Assembly: GCF_001189965.1 (NCBI RefSeq)
Contig: NZ_LFLU01000010.1
Location: 1 to 64,000 of the forward strand
DNA: 64,000 bases
Reading direction: 5' to 3'
Source: Herbaspirillum rhizosphaerae
GTDB lineage: Bacteria > Pseudomonadota > Gammaproteobacteria > Burkholderiales > Burkholderiaceae_D
Positions 18,456 to 28,557 of the stretch are shown in pieces; position 1 is the first letter of the stretch; every line of letters starts with the position of its first letter. The translations under genes were made by a program, and so were the position numbers. The notes beneath the pieces were generated by a model. It did no database searches. It saw nothing but the letters and a program-made list of their open reading frames with translations, and was not told where the DNA came from.

Positions 18456-18797
18456 CTACCTGGCCGGGCGAATGGCCGTCACCACCGGCGACATGCCGCT
18501 TCCCTTCAGATCGAACGACACTTGATCGCCGACTTTGACGCCCTTGAGCAACTTCTCATCCGACACCTTGAAAGCCATCGTCATCGCCGACCAGTTCAGT
18601 TCCTTGATCGGTTGATGAGACAGAATGATGGTGTTCTGTTTGGTGTCGATATCTTTGACGACGCCAACGCCGTGCGCAACTTTTTCGGCCGAGTCGCTCT
18701 TGCCCATATTCATGTTTCCCATGTCGGCGGCGAAAGCGGAGGATGCTCCAACGGTGGCAAAGGCAACGAAGGAGGCAACAATAAAGCAATTTTTCAT
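18456..18797 (-). CDS. cusF: Periplasmic copper/silver-binding protein CusF-like
   Basis: 113-residue exported metallochaperone. A signal peptide ends at AFAA (about residue 24) and a Met-rich linker (MGNMNMGK) follows. The CusF OB-fold has the Cu(I)/Ag(I) ligands H61, W69, M72 and M74 in the SHQ...NWSAMTMAF stretch. In E. coli, CusF hands metal to CusB/CusA in the periplasm. Here it is the last gene of the cusCBA-F set, 30 bp after cusA and before a strong terminator. An AAGGA site precedes the ATG. Confidence 0.92.
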   Translation of the reverse strand: MKNCFIVASFVAFATVGASSAFAADMGNMNMGKSDSAEKVAHGVGVVKDIDTKQNTIILSHQPIKELNWSAMTMAFKVSDEKLLKGVKVGDQVSFDLKGSGMSPVVTAIRPAR

Positions 18798-18827
18798 GAT
18801 GATTTTCCTTTCAGGTTAAAAGATGAA

Positions 18828-21800
18828 TCAAGCCTGCGCGGCTTCAGGTTGACGGCCGCGCATCAGGCGATATGCGGCCGGGATGACAAACATGGAGAGC
18901 AAGGGGGCGGTGATCATGCCGCCGACCATGGGCGCGGCAATGCGGCTCATGACTTCGGAGCCGGCGCCGCTGCCCCATAAAATAGGAATCAACCCGGCCA
19001 GGATGACGGCGACGGTCATCGCCTTGGGACGAACGCGAAGCACGGCGCCTTCCCGGATCGCATCCTCAAGAACGGCTGTCGTCAGTGTTGTTCCGGATCT
19101 TTGCCGGGCGGCAGCAGCTTGCTTCAGATAAAGCAACATGACCACACCAAATTCGGCAGAGACGCCCGCCAGCGCAATGAATCCGACGCCGGTGGCAACC
19201 GACAGGTTGTAACCCTGCAGGTAGAGGAACCAGATGCCGCCGACCAGTGCGAATGGCAAGGACGCCATGATCAGCGCAGCTTCGTCGATGCGCCGGAAGG
19301 TCAGGTACAGCAGCACAAAGATGATCAGCAGTGTCGCCGGCACCACCAGCTTCAGGCGTGCGTTGGCACGCTCCAGATACTCGAATTGTCCCGAGTAGGC
19401 AATGCTCAGCCCCGGCGCCAGTTTCACTTTTGCCGCCACCGCGGTGCGCAGATCGGCAACGACGGAAGCCAAATCCCTGTCCCGGACATCGACATAGATC
19501 CAGCCGCTCGGCCGTGCATTTTCGCTTTTCAGCATCGGTGGTCCGTCGCTGATTTTCAACTTGGCGACGGTTCCCAGGGTGATCTGCTGGCCGCTTCCGG
19601 TCAGGATCGGCAAGTCGCGCAGTTTTTCCAGCGAGTCCCGGATTTCCCTTGGGTAGCGAACGCTGATGGGGTAACGCGCCAGCCCCTCGACTGTTTCGCC
19701 CACGTTTTCGCCGCCGATCGCCGAGGACACGATGCTTTGCACGTCGGCGATGTTGAGTCCGTAGTTGGCGGCCGCAGATCGGTCAATGTCGACATCCACG
19801 TAGCGTCCGCCGCTGAGACGTTCGGCGAGTGCTGAACTGACTCCGGGAACCTGCCTGGCGACCTGCTCGATCTGTTGTGCCGTCTTGTCGATATCGGCAA
19901 GGCTGGTTCCGGATACCTTGACGCCGATCGGACTTTTAATCCCGGTGGCCAGCATGTCCAGGCGATTGCGGATGGGAGGAACCCAGATGTTCGACAAACC
20001 AGGGACTTTGACTACACGGTCAAGCTCATCGATCAATTTTGCCGGCGTCATGCCGGGGCGCCATTGATCGCGTGGCTTGAACTGGATGGTGTTCTCGAAC
20101 ATCTCCAGCGGCGCCGGATCGGTCGCACTTTCAGCCCGGCCGGCTTTGCCGAAAACGCTGGCGACTTCCGGAACGGTCTTGATCAGGCGATCGGTCTGTT
20201 GCAGCAACTCGGATGCCTTGGACGCGGACAAGCCCGGCAAGGCGGACGGCATGTAGAGCAAATCGCCTTCATCCATCTGCGGCAGGAACTCGCCGCCCAA
20301 TCGGCTGATCGGCCACAGCGTCGTCAGCAAGGCCAGTCCGGCAATGACCAGCGTCGTTTTCGGGCGGCGCAGGACGGCCTCCAATAAAGGTCGATAGCAA
20401 CGAATCAGCCAGCGGTTCAGCGGATTGCTGTTTTCCGAGGGGATGTTCCCGCGGATCATGTAGCCCATCAGGATAGGAATCAGCGTCACGGACAAGCCCG
20501 CAGCGCCGGCCATGGCATAGGTCTTGGTGAACGCCAGGGGGCCGAACAGGCGTCCCTCCTGCGCCTCCAGCGTGAATACCGGAATGAACGACAAGGTGAT
20601 GATCAGCAGGCAAAAGAACAAGGTCGGCCCGACCTCGGCCGCCGCGTCGCCGATCACGCGCCAATGCGCCTCGCCTTGCAATGATTGCCCCGGATGTTCG
20701 TGCTTCCACGCTTCGATATGCTTATGGGCGTTCTCGATCATGACAACGGCAGCGTCGACCATGGCGCCGATCGCGATGGCGATCCCACCCAGCGACATGA
20801 TGTTGGCGTTGACGCCCTGATAGCGCATCACGATGAAGGCAATCATGACGCCGAGCGGCAAGGACACAATCGCCACCAGTGCGGAGCGGAGATGCCACAG
20901 GAACAGGCCGCACACCACCGCGACGACGATGAATTCCTCGAGCAATTTGTGCGACAAGTTGTCGATGGCGCGGTCGATCAATTGACTGCGGTCGTAGACC
21001 GGAACGACCTCGACGCCGGACGGAAGGCTCTTCTTAAGTTCTTCCAGTTTGATCTTGACCGCGGCAATGGTGTCGCGCGCATTCTTGCCGGAGCGCAGGA
21101 TGACGACGCCGCCGACGGTTTCACCCTGGCCGTTCAGTTCTGCAATGCCACGCCGCATCTCCGGCCCCAGTTGGATGCTCGCGACGTCGCCCAATTTGAC
21201 CGGCACGCTGTTTTGTCCCGTCGCCAACGGGATGTTGCGAAAATCCGCCAGCGTCTTCAGATAGCCGGAAGCTCGCACCATGTATTCGGTTTCCGCCATC
21301 TCCAGCACCGAACCGCCGGTTTCCTGGTTGGCTTTCCTGATCGCGTCGACGACTTTGTCTTGCGTGATGCGGTAGGCTGCCAGCTTCACTGGATCGAGCA
21401 CGATCTGATATTGCTTGACCATCCCGCCGACCGTCGCCACTTCGGCCACGTTGGGCAAGCTCTTGAGCTCATATTTCAGGAACCAGTCCTGCAGGCTGCG
21501 CAGCTGGGCCAGGTCGTGCTGGCCGGTCTTGTCGACCAAAGCATACTCGTAGATCCAGCCGACTCCGGTGGCGTCCGGCCCCAGGGATGCCTTGGCCGAA
21601 GCCGGCAGGCGGCCTTGAACCTGGTTGAGGTATTCCAGCACCCGGGAGCGGGCCCAGTACATGTCGGTGCCGTCCTCAAACAGGACATAGACGAAGGAAT
21701 CGCCAAAGAAGGAGTAGCCGCGCACGGTCTTCGCTCCAGGCACCGACAGCATGGTGGTCGCCAGCGGATAGGTCACCTGGTTCTCAACGATCTGCGGCGC

Positions 21801-21968
21801 CTGGCCGGCATAGCTGGTGCGGATGATGACCTGGACATCCGACAGATCCGGCAATGCATCCACCGGCGTCGTCTTCAGCGCCCAGACACCCCATGCCGCG
21901 AGGAACAGGACGGCAAGCAAGACCAGAAAACGGCTCGCAATCGACCATTTGATGAGTTTCTCTATCAT
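18828..21968 (-). CDS. cusA: Cu(I)/Ag(I) efflux RND transporter CusA
   Basis: 1046-residue inner-membrane heavy-metal RND pump, driven by protons, that exports Cu(I)/Ag(I) through CusB and an outer-membrane channel. The methionine metal site known from E. coli CusA is present at identical positions, M573, M623 and M672, and the proton-relay aspartate is D405 in [13 protein letters not shown]. Twelve membrane spans and two large periplasmic loops fit the family length. The start codon overlaps the cusB stop by 4 nt, suggesting translational coupling. These residues separate it from the Zn/Co/Cd-type CzcA encoded further right. Confidence 0.95.
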   Translation of the reverse strand: MIEKLIKWSIASRFLVLLAVLFLAAWGVWALKTTPVDALPDLSDVQVIIRTSYAGQAPQIVENQVTYPLATTMLSVPGAKTVRGYSFFGDSFVYVLFEDGTDMYWARSRVLEYLNQVQGRLPASAKASLGPDATGVGWIYEYALVDKTGQHDLAQLRSLQDWFLKYELKSLPNVAEVATVGGMVKQYQIVLDPVKLAAYRITQDKVVDAIRKANQETGGSVLEMAETEYMVRASGYLKTLADFRNIPLATGQNSVPVKLGDVASIQLGPEMRRGIAELNGQGETVGGVVILRSGKNARDTIAAVKIKLEELKKSLPSGVEVVPVYDRSQLIDRAIDNLSHKLLEEFIVVAVVCGLFLWHLRSALVAIVSLPLGVMIAFIVMRYQGVNANIMSLGGIAIAIGAMVDAAVVMIENAHKHIEAWKHEHPGQSLQGEAHWRVIGDAAAEVGPTLFFCLLIITLSFIPVFTLEAQEGRLFGPLAFTKTYAMAGAAGLSVTLIPILMGYMIRGNIPSENSNPLNRWLIRCYRPLLEAVLRRPKTTLVIAGLALLTTLWPISRLGGEFLPQMDEGDLLYMPSALPGLSASKASELLQQTDRLIKTVPEVASVFGKAGRAESATDPAPLEMFENTIQFKPRDQWRPGMTPAKLIDELDRVVKVPGLSNIWVPPIRNRLDMLATGIKSPIGVKVSGTSLADIDKTAQQIEQVARQVPGVSSALAERLSGGRYVDVDIDRSAAANYGLNIADVQSIVSSAIGGENVGETVEGLARYPISVRYPREIRDSLEKLRDLPILTGSGQQITLGTVAKLKISDGPPMLKSENARPSGWIYVDVRDRDLASVVADLRTAVAAKVKLAPGLSIAYSGQFEYLERANARLKLVVPATLLIIFVLLYLTFRRIDEAALIMASLPFALVGGIWFLYLQGYNLSVATGVGFIALAGVSAEFGVVMLLYLKQAAAARQRSGTTLTTAVLEDAIREGAVLRVRPKAMTVAVILAGLIPILWGSGAGSEVMSRIAAPMVGGMITAPLLSMFVIPAAYRLMRGRQPEAAQA

Positions 21969-23449
21969 GGTGCGCTCCGATCCAGCTTCTCGATCACGTA
22001 GTCGCCGTTCTTTTCGCGGAAGCTGAAATGCACGCTGTCGCCGGTCTTGAGGCCTGACGCCATATCGGGGCGCGCCAGTTTGAACGTCATCGTCATCGGC
22101 CCCCAGCCCAGCGAGGGAACAGGACCATGCGAGAGCGTGATATCGGCTCCCTTGAGCGATTCGATTTTCCCGGTAGTGTTGTTGAGGGCGGCCTGAGTGG
22201 CATCAGCGACAGAAGACGGCGATGTATTCAATCTCGTCAACACGCCTTTGAGGCTGGCCTCGGAATCGATCAGGAATTGCCCCGATGTGACAACCTGCTG
22301 TCCCTCGGTGAGGCCGTTCAATACGACACTCTTGCCGTCGGCCTCCTGGCCAAGCTGCACTTCGACCGGCTGATAACGTCCATCGCCCGTGGCGACCAGC
22401 ACGACATTGCGTGTGCCGGTGCGGATGACTGCTTCGGATGGAATCGACAGGCTTTGCGTTGCCTTGCCTGCGCCCAAACTGATCTGGGCATACATGCCTG
22501 GCTTCAACCTGCCGTCGCGGTTGGGTAATTCGGCGCGCACCCGGAGCGTACGGCTGTCTGCGTTGGTTTCCGGCAGGACGGCAAGGATCTTTCCGGTGAA
22601 GTTTTCGCCCGGATAGGCAGAGAAATAGGCGACCAGCTTGCCGCCGGCATTGACCTGCCCGGCCTGCGCCTCAGGAATGGCTGCTTCCAGCCACACGGTA
22701 TCCAGACCGTTTATCCTTGCCAGCGGAGCGCCTGCCGTTACCGTCATCCCGCTTCTGATATCAAGCGTCTGAATCAGGCCTGCGATGGGAGCGGTAATCG
22801 TGACAATGGTTTGGGGGCGGCCGTTCTTTTCGACGCGGCTGATCAGATCGCTGCTCATCCCGAGCAGGTGCAGACGCTCGCGGGCGGCCTGGATCAATGC
22901 TGTATCGTTTGTTTTAAGGACCGCCAGAAACTCGGCCTGTGCACCGGCCCATTCGGGAATCAGCAAATCGACCAGCGGCGCGCCGCGTGCGACCACATCG
23001 CCAGGGGCTCTTGCATAGACGCGCTCCACGAAACCACTGCTGCGGGACTGTACAATCGCGACCTGACGGTCATTCAACTGCACGCTGGCGACAGCGCTCA
23101 ACGTTGCCGACAAGCTGCCTCGCTCCACTTTCGCGGTGCGCATTCCCAGATTCTGAACGACGCCCGCATCGATCCTGACGCCGGCGCCGTCTGCTTGCTC
23201 GTCGGCGTATTTGGGTACCAGCTGCATATCCATGAAAGGCGACTTGCCCGGCTTGTCGAAGCGTTGGTTCGGCATCATGGGGTCGTACCAATAGAGCGCC
23301 TTGCGCTCCGCCTGCCTGGCCTGGTCTGTTGTCTCTCCATGCATGGCCGGCATGGCGTCAGTACGGTGAGCGAGCAAGTAACCGCTTGCTCCGCTCACAG
23401 CAGCCACAGCCGCCATCAGTACGGCGACTTGATAGGTATTTTTCTTCAT
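21965..23449 (-). CDS. cusB: CusB membrane-fusion protein with C-terminal CusF-like domain
   Basis: 494-residue periplasmic adaptor. A signal anchor is at 7-26. A heavy-metal-binding domain follows ([12 protein letters not shown] and [12 protein letters not shown], about 53-82), then barrel-sandwich and beta-barrel adaptor domains. The last ~75 residues form a CusF-like fold with the same ligand pattern (TLSHG...[10 protein letters not shown]). The metallochaperone domain is thus fused to the adaptor in addition to the separate cusF gene. The gene overlaps cusC by 4 nt upstream and cusA by 4 nt downstream. Confidence 0.93.
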   Translation of the reverse strand: MKKNTYQVAVLMAAVAAVSGASGYLLAHRTDAMPAMHGETTDQARQAERKALYWYDPMMPNQRFDKPGKSPFMDMQLVPKYADEQADGAGVRIDAGVVQNLGMRTAKVERGSLSATLSAVASVQLNDRQVAIVQSRSSGFVERVYARAPGDVVARGAPLVDLLIPEWAGAQAEFLAVLKTNDTALIQAARERLHLLGMSSDLISRVEKNGRPQTIVTITAPIAGLIQTLDIRSGMTVTAGAPLARINGLDTVWLEAAIPEAQAGQVNAGGKLVAYFSAYPGENFTGKILAVLPETNADSRTLRVRAELPNRDGRLKPGMYAQISLGAGKATQSLSIPSEAVIRTGTRNVVLVATGDGRYQPVEVQLGQEADGKSVVLNGLTEGQQVVTSGQFLIDSEASLKGVLTRLNTSPSSVADATQAALNNTTGKIESLKGADITLSHGPVPSLGWGPMTMTFKLARPDMASGLKTGDSVHFSFREKNGDYVIEKLDRSAP

Positions 23450-24690
23450 TGCAGATTCTCTCCATAAGCAAAATAGAGCTGTGCGGCCATCGCCGTGCGC
23501 TGCGCTTCTATCTCGATGATTTTCAGACGCTGATCGACGATTTCACGGCGCGCAGCCAGTACCGCAGTCAAATCGTTTTTACCCGCGCGATAGCCGGCGT
23601 ACTGAAGATCGAGCTTCTGCTGTGCCAGCGGCAACGTGGTCTGATTGGCGCGCTCCAGTTGGCGGGTCAAGGTCTGGTAGTCGGCGAGATCGTTTTCCAG
23701 TTCGTTGGTGTGATCGCGCAGCATGGCTTCGCGGTCTGCATCGATCCGATACAGCTCCTGCTGTTTGGCGGCAATGCGCGGATCCTGTCGGGTTGAGGGC
23801 GAGACAGGAATCTCAAACGTGAATTGGACGGAGACCATGTTGCCGAAGCGCGCATCGCGTCGCTGGTAGGCCAGCTCCACGCCCCAGTCTGATTTCTTCA
23901 TGGCTTGCGCTTCGCGGACCTCGGCTTCTGCCTTGCGTGTTTCGGCGGCAAAGGCTTGCAGTTCCGGATGCTGGTGCAGGTGATTGCGCAGATGCTCCGC
24001 ATCGATGTTCAGAACGGGCAAGGCGTCGACCAGCGGCTCATCCGCCTCACCGCCTACATAACGGCGCAAACCGGCCTTGGCTTTGACCAGATCCCGGATC
24101 AGATCGTCGCGGCGATCGGCCAATTGCGCCGCCTCCTGTTTCGGCATGACGCTATCGGCAGCTTGGGTGTGACCGGATGCGACCTGGGCGCGTACCGCAT
24201 CTGACAAAAGCAGATTCTCTTTGTCCAGGCTATCGAACAGCGAGATCTTGCGCTCCAGATAGTAGCGATTGAGCCATGCCAGGGCAGTCGCCCGGCGCAA
24301 TTTCAAACGCTCGACCTGCCGTTGTGCTTCGGCGGTTTCGATGGAAGCTTCGGCTACCGCCACACGGGCCTGGCGTTTCGCCGCATTGGGAAACTCCTGC
24401 ATGACGCCGATCTTTTGCATCGTCATTGAGTCGGCATTAAGCCGCCCCCGATCCGGGCCGGAGACGGGATAGTTGTCGATGCCGGCAAAGATTTTCGGAT
24501 CAGGCAAAGCGCCGGCGGGTATCGCGGACGATTGCGCTGCCTGGATTTGCGCCCTGTTGGAGGCAAGGTTGGGAGACTGACGCTCGGCAATGTCGAGCGC
24601 AGCGTTAAAAGACAAGGGGCCGGCTTGGGCAAGACCGGCCATCCCTGCGAGCAAAGCAAGCAAGGCGGTAGATATCCTTCGAAGGGACAT
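23446..24690 (-). CDS. cusC: TolC-family outer-membrane channel of the Cus system
   Basis: 414-residue outer-membrane efflux protein. A signal peptide ends at GLAQA. Two OEP repeats rich in long amphipathic helices follow (FNAALDIAERQSPNLASNRAQ, RQVERLKLRRATALAWLNRYYLE and so on). It should form the trimeric exit duct for the CusBA pump. The start at 24690 follows GGAGTG and gives a normal signal peptide; a longer upstream frame is unlikely. There is no clear lipobox, unlike E. coli CusC. It is the first gene of the tightly overlapped cusCBA set. Confidence 0.9.
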   Translation of the reverse strand: MSLRRISTALLALLAGMAGLAQAGPLSFNAALDIAERQSPNLASNRAQIQAAQSSAIPAGALPDPKIFAGIDNYPVSGPDRGRLNADSMTMQKIGVMQEFPNAAKRQARVAVAEASIETAEAQRQVERLKLRRATALAWLNRYYLERKISLFDSLDKENLLLSDAVRAQVASGHTQAADSVMPKQEAAQLADRRDDLIRDLVKAKAGLRRYVGGEADEPLVDALPVLNIDAEHLRNHLHQHPELQAFAAETRKAEAEVREAQAMKKSDWGVELAYQRRDARFGNMVSVQFTFEIPVSPSTRQDPRIAAKQQELYRIDADREAMLRDHTNELENDLADYQTLTRQLERANQTTLPLAQQKLDLQYAGYRAGKNDLTAVLAARREIVDQRLKIIEIEAQRTAMAAQLYFAYGENLQ

Positions 24691-24779
24691 GTGTTCACTC
24701 CATAGCGTGACGGCGCGCACGAAGGCACGCAAACAATCGCCCGGCAGCTAGGCCGGACGCATCAACGAATCAATGAGAT

Positions 24780-25148
24780 TTAGAGCGAACGAGGGGGGCG
24801 CCACAACCCGGACGGGTCGTGAGAAGGCAGAAACGATTCAGGCAGCAATGCAACGGTGTCGATCAGCGGCAGGATCAAGGTATTGATATCGACGGAAGAT
24901 GTCGTCGATGGAAAAACCTGGCAAATCTTGCAGGCGTCGCCCATCTTGCACGGCGCCGTCGATTTGGAGGACGGGTCGGAATCCGACATGGCCATCACAC
25001 AAGTCTCATCCGCAGCGCTCGCGGATGACGCCATTTCCGTAGAGACAGAATTGGTGCGCATCGTTTCGACCATGCGCACCGCTGCCAGCCCCTCAAGGGG
25101 AATGGCAATGGCCAACAGCAGGATCAGAAATGTACGCAGCATTTTCAT
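24780..25148 (-). CDS. Small exported Cys/Met-containing protein ahead of cusCBA
   Basis: 122-residue protein. A signal peptide or anchor is at 1-22 (MKMLRTFLILLLAIAIPLEGLAA), followed by a Ser/Met-rich stretch. A Cys cluster follows (one C near 49, then CKMGDACKICQVF), then a tail ending WRPPRSL. It is 89 bp upstream of cusC in the same direction, probably co-transcribed. The plan (leader, CxxC, short tail) parallels the CzcI-like protein at 31280, so a role in sensing or damping metal in the periplasm is plausible. No family is certain; it may belong to the DUF2946 group. Confidence 0.6.
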   Translation of the reverse strand: MKMLRTFLILLLAIAIPLEGLAAVRMVETMRTNSVSTEMASSASAADETCVMAMSDSDPSSKSTAPCKMGDACKICQVFPSTTSSVDINTLILPLIDTVALLPESFLPSHDPSGLWRPPRSL

Positions 25149-25243
25149 GAACCGGATTATAGACGATGTTTTATTGGGCGATCTGGGGAAGTGTTGCATC
25201 GGGATTTGAGAAGCGTCAGATCGACAGAGAGCAATCGAATCAA

Positions 25244-25279
25244 AAAACGCCCCGCAACGACAACGTTGCGAGGCGTTTT
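25244..25279 (-). terminator. Terminator after czcA
   Basis: 25264-25279 and 25244-25259 form a 16-bp stem (one G-U pair when read leftward) with a 4-nt loop and a T-run on the left side. It begins 4 nt past the czcA stop and separates the czc operon from the cus operon. The stem is nearly symmetric but little transcription is expected from the left. Confidence 0.85.
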
Positions 25280-25282
25280 ATT

Positions 25283-28200
25283 TCAAGTCGCAGACGCACT
25301 CCGGCGTTTTCTGCCAGGCAGCCAGGCACGCAAGCGGTTACGCCAAGATGGCGTTTGCCGGTTCGCATCGCCATCATCGGAATCCGATGCATGCGCCAAG
25401 CGATACAACAAGGGAAGCACCAGCAAGGTCAGCAGGGTCGACGACAGGATACCGCCGATCACCACGGTCGCCAGCGGGCGCTGCACCTCGGCTCCGGTGC
25501 CGGTTGCCAGCGCCATTGGCACGAAGCCCAGCGACGCCACCAGCGCTGTCATCAGCACCGGCCGCAAGCGCGTCATGGCGCCTTCGAAGATGGCCTCGTC
25601 GAGCGAGCGGCCTTCTTCGCGCAGCGTACGGATGAAGGCGATCATCACCAGCCCGTTGAGTACTGCAACACCGGACAAGGCGATGAAGCCGACCGCCGCC
25701 GAGATCGACAACGGGATGCCGCGCATGGCCAGCGCCAGCACGCCGCCGGTCAGTGCGAACGGGATGCCGGTGAACACCAGCAAGCCATCCTTGACGTTGT
25801 TGAACATCGCAAACAGCAGCACGAACACCAGCAACAGCGCGACGGGTACGACGATCTGCAGGCGTTGCGTGGCCGATTGCAGATTCTCGAACTGACCGCC
25901 CCAGGCGGTCCAGTAGCCGGCCGGGATTTTCACCTGTGCGCTGATCCGGCTTGCCGCATCGTCGACGAAAGAACCGAGGTCGCGGCCGCGCACGTTGGCG
26001 CTGACGACGATGCGGCGCTTGCCGTTTTCGCGGCTGACCTGGTTCGGTCCCGGCGCGATGTCGAAGTCGGCCACTTCTCCCAGCGGGATGTAGCTGAGCT
26101 TGCCGTCGGCATGCGGTCGCGGGATTGGCAGGCGTTTGATGGCGTCGAGGTCGTTGCGCTCGTGTTCCGGCAGGCGCACGATGATGTCGAAACGGCGGTC
26201 GCCCTGGAACAGCGTACCGGCTTCTTTGCCGCCGACGGCCATCGCCACAGTGTCTTGCACGTCGCCGATGTTGAGGCCGTAGCGCGCCGTTTTCTCACGG
26301 TCGATCTTCACCGTCAGCATCGGCAGGCCGGTCGATTGCTCGACCTTGACTTCGGTTGCGCCGGCGACCTTGCCCAGGACGCCGGCGATGCTGGCCGCGG
26401 TGTCGTTGAGCACTGCCATGTCGTCTCCGAAGATTTTTACCGCCACGTCGCTGCGCACGCCCGAGATCAGTTCATTGAAACGCAACTGGATCGGTTGCGA
26501 AAACTCATAGCTGTTGCCGGGCAGCGCCGCCACCGCATCTTGAATGGCGTCCTGCAATTGCGCCTGCGTCTTCCTCGGTTTAGGCCATTCATCTTGCGGC
26601 TTGAGCATGATGTAACCGTCCGAGATATTCGGCGGCATCGGGTCGGACGCTACCTCGGCGGTGCCGGTGCGGGCGAACACGCGTTCGATCTCGGGGAATT
26701 TATCCTTGAGCGTGCGTTCCAGCTGCTGCTGCATTTCCACCGATTGCGTCAGGCTGGTGCCGGGGATGCGCAAGGCTTGAATCGCGAGGTCGCCTTCATT
26801 GAGGATGGGCACGAACTCGCTGCCCAGTTTTGTCCCGAGCAGGCCGCACAGCACGATGACGGCCGCCGCCAGCGACAGCACGATCGGCTTGTTGCTCATC
26901 GAGCGCTGCAGCAGGGGCGCGTAGCTGCGCTTGGCAAAGCGCATCAGCGCGTTTTCCTTTTCGTCGACCTTGTCGCCGATGAACAGGGCGATCGCTGCCG
27001 GGATGAAGGTCACCGACAAGATCATCGCACCCAGCAAGGCCGCCACCACCGTGAACGCCATCGGCTGGAACATCTTGCCTTCCACGCCGGTGAGCGCGAA
27101 CATCGGCAGGTAGACGATCATGATGATCAACTGGCCGAACAGCAGCGGCCGGCGCGCTTCGCGCGAAGCGGCGAACACTTCGTGGTAGCGTTCGCTGCGC
27201 GTCAGCGGACGTCCGTGATGCTGCTGCGCATGCGCCAGGCGCCGCACGCAGTTTTCCACGATCACCACGGCGCCGTCGATGATGATGCCGAAGTCGAGCG
27301 CGCCGAGACTCAGCAGGTTGGCGCTCACATGGTTGGACACCATGCCGGTGAAGGTGAACAGCATCGCCAGCGGAATCACCGTCGCCGTGATCACTGCCGC
27401 CCGGATATTGCCGAGGAACAGGAACAGCACCGCAATCACCAGCACCGCGCCTTCGATCAGGTTTTTCTTGACGGTATTGATGGCCTTGTCGACCAGCACC
27501 GTGCGGTCATACACGGTGACGGCCTGCACGCCTTCCGGCAGCGAACGGTTGATTTCGATCATCTTTTTGTCGACCGCCTGCGAGACCGTGCGGCTGTTCT
27601 CGTCGATCAGCATGAAGACGGTGCCCAGCACCACTTCGCGGCCGTTCTCGGTGGCGGCGCCGGTGCGCAGTTCACGGCCGATGCCGACCTCCGCCACATC
27701 GCGGATGCGGATCGCCACGCCTTGCACGCTGCTGAGGACGATGTTGCTGATATCGTCAATGGACGCCACCTGGCCCGGTGCGCGGATCAGGTATTGCTCG
27801 CCGCGCTTTTCGATGTAGCCGGCGCCGACGTTGGCGTTGTTGCGTTCCAGTGCGGTCGCCACGTTTTGCAGCGTGAGGCCGTAAGAGGCCAGCTTGGCCG
27901 GCGAGGGCGCAACGTGGTATTCCTTGGCGTAGCCGCCGATCGAATTGATCTCGGTCACGCCGGCGACGTTGCGCAGCTGCGGCTTGATGATCCAGTCCTG
28001 GATCTCGCGCAGATCGGCCGGCGAGTAGGGCGTGCCGTCGGCTTTTTTCGCGCCGTCTTTGGCTTCGACCGTCCACAGGTAGATTTCGCCGAGGCCGGTC
28101 GAGATCGGCCCCATCGCGGGATCGATGCCGGACGGCAGCTTGCTGCGCGCTTCCTGGATGCGTTCGTTGACCAGCTGGCGCGCGAAGTAGATGTCGGTGC

Positions 28201-28498
28201 CGTCCTTGAAGATGACGGTCACCTGCGACAAACCGTAGCGCGACAGCGAGCGCGTCTGTTCCAGATTGGGCAGGCCGGACATGACCGTCTCGATCGGGAA
28301 GCTGATGCGCTGCTCGGTCTCCAGCGGCGAGTAGCCCGGTGCGGAGGTATTGATCTGCACCTGCACGTTGGTGATGTCGGGGACGGCGTCGATGGGCAGC
28401 TTCTGGTAGCTGTAGACGCCGTAGGCCGCCATGCCGAAAACGGCCAGCATGACCAGCCACCGGTGCTCGATGGCGAAGCGGATGATGCGTTCAAACAT
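25283..28498 (-). CDS. czcA: Co/Zn/Cd efflux RND transporter CzcA
   Basis: 1071-residue inner-membrane heavy-metal RND pump. The residues that define the divalent-cation subfamily are present: D402, D408 and E415 in LDFGIIIDGAVVIVEN, at the positions described for Cupriavidus CzcA. The methionine triad of CusA is absent. Two periplasmic domains and twelve spans are visible, with a basic C-terminal tail (GRKRRSASAT). It is the last gene of czcICBA, 59 bp after czcB, with a GAAGGA site before the ATG. Confidence 0.95.
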   Translation of the reverse strand: MFERIIRFAIEHRWLVMLAVFGMAAYGVYSYQKLPIDAVPDITNVQVQINTSAPGYSPLETEQRISFPIETVMSGLPNLEQTRSLSRYGLSQVTVIFKDGTDIYFARQLVNERIQEARSKLPSGIDPAMGPISTGLGEIYLWTVEAKDGAKKADGTPYSPADLREIQDWIIKPQLRNVAGVTEINSIGGYAKEYHVAPSPAKLASYGLTLQNVATALERNNANVGAGYIEKRGEQYLIRAPGQVASIDDISNIVLSSVQGVAIRIRDVAEVGIGRELRTGAATENGREVVLGTVFMLIDENSRTVSQAVDKKMIEINRSLPEGVQAVTVYDRTVLVDKAINTVKKNLIEGAVLVIAVLFLFLGNIRAAVITATVIPLAMLFTFTGMVSNHVSANLLSLGALDFGIIIDGAVVIVENCVRRLAHAQQHHGRPLTRSERYHEVFAASREARRPLLFGQLIIMIVYLPMFALTGVEGKMFQPMAFTVVAALLGAMILSVTFIPAAIALFIGDKVDEKENALMRFAKRSYAPLLQRSMSNKPIVLSLAAAVIVLCGLLGTKLGSEFVPILNEGDLAIQALRIPGTSLTQSVEMQQQLERTLKDKFPEIERVFARTGTAEVASDPMPPNISDGYIMLKPQDEWPKPRKTQAQLQDAIQDAVAALPGNSYEFSQPIQLRFNELISGVRSDVAVKIFGDDMAVLNDTAASIAGVLGKVAGATEVKVEQSTGLPMLTVKIDREKTARYGLNIGDVQDTVAMAVGGKEAGTLFQGDRRFDIIVRLPEHERNDLDAIKRLPIPRPHADGKLSYIPLGEVADFDIAPGPNQVSRENGKRRIVVSANVRGRDLGSFVDDAASRISAQVKIPAGYWTAWGGQFENLQSATQRLQIVVPVALLLVFVLLFAMFNNVKDGLLVFTGIPFALTGGVLALAMRGIPLSISAAVGFIALSGVAVLNGLVMIAFIRTLREEGRSLDEAIFEGAMTRLRPVLMTALVASLGFVPMALATGTGAEVQRPLATVVIGGILSSTLLTLLVLPLLYRLAHASDSDDGDANRQTPSWRNRLRAWLPGRKRRSASAT

Positions 28499-28557
28499 GA
28501 GTGTGTCCTTCTCGCGGGAGGTGGGCGATATCCTTGCTGACTATGTTTGTCGGGAAA

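Noticed and set aside
20685..22001. 438-codon rightward frame opposite cusA
   Set aside because: It is antisense shadow coding with no recognisable fold, against an intact CusA with its metal triad.
25166..28540. A 1124-codon open frame antisense to the whole czcA gene
   Set aside because: It is His/Arg/Gln-rich low-complexity translation typical of the strand opposite a GC-rich gene, whereas the leftward frame is a full CzcA with all key residues.
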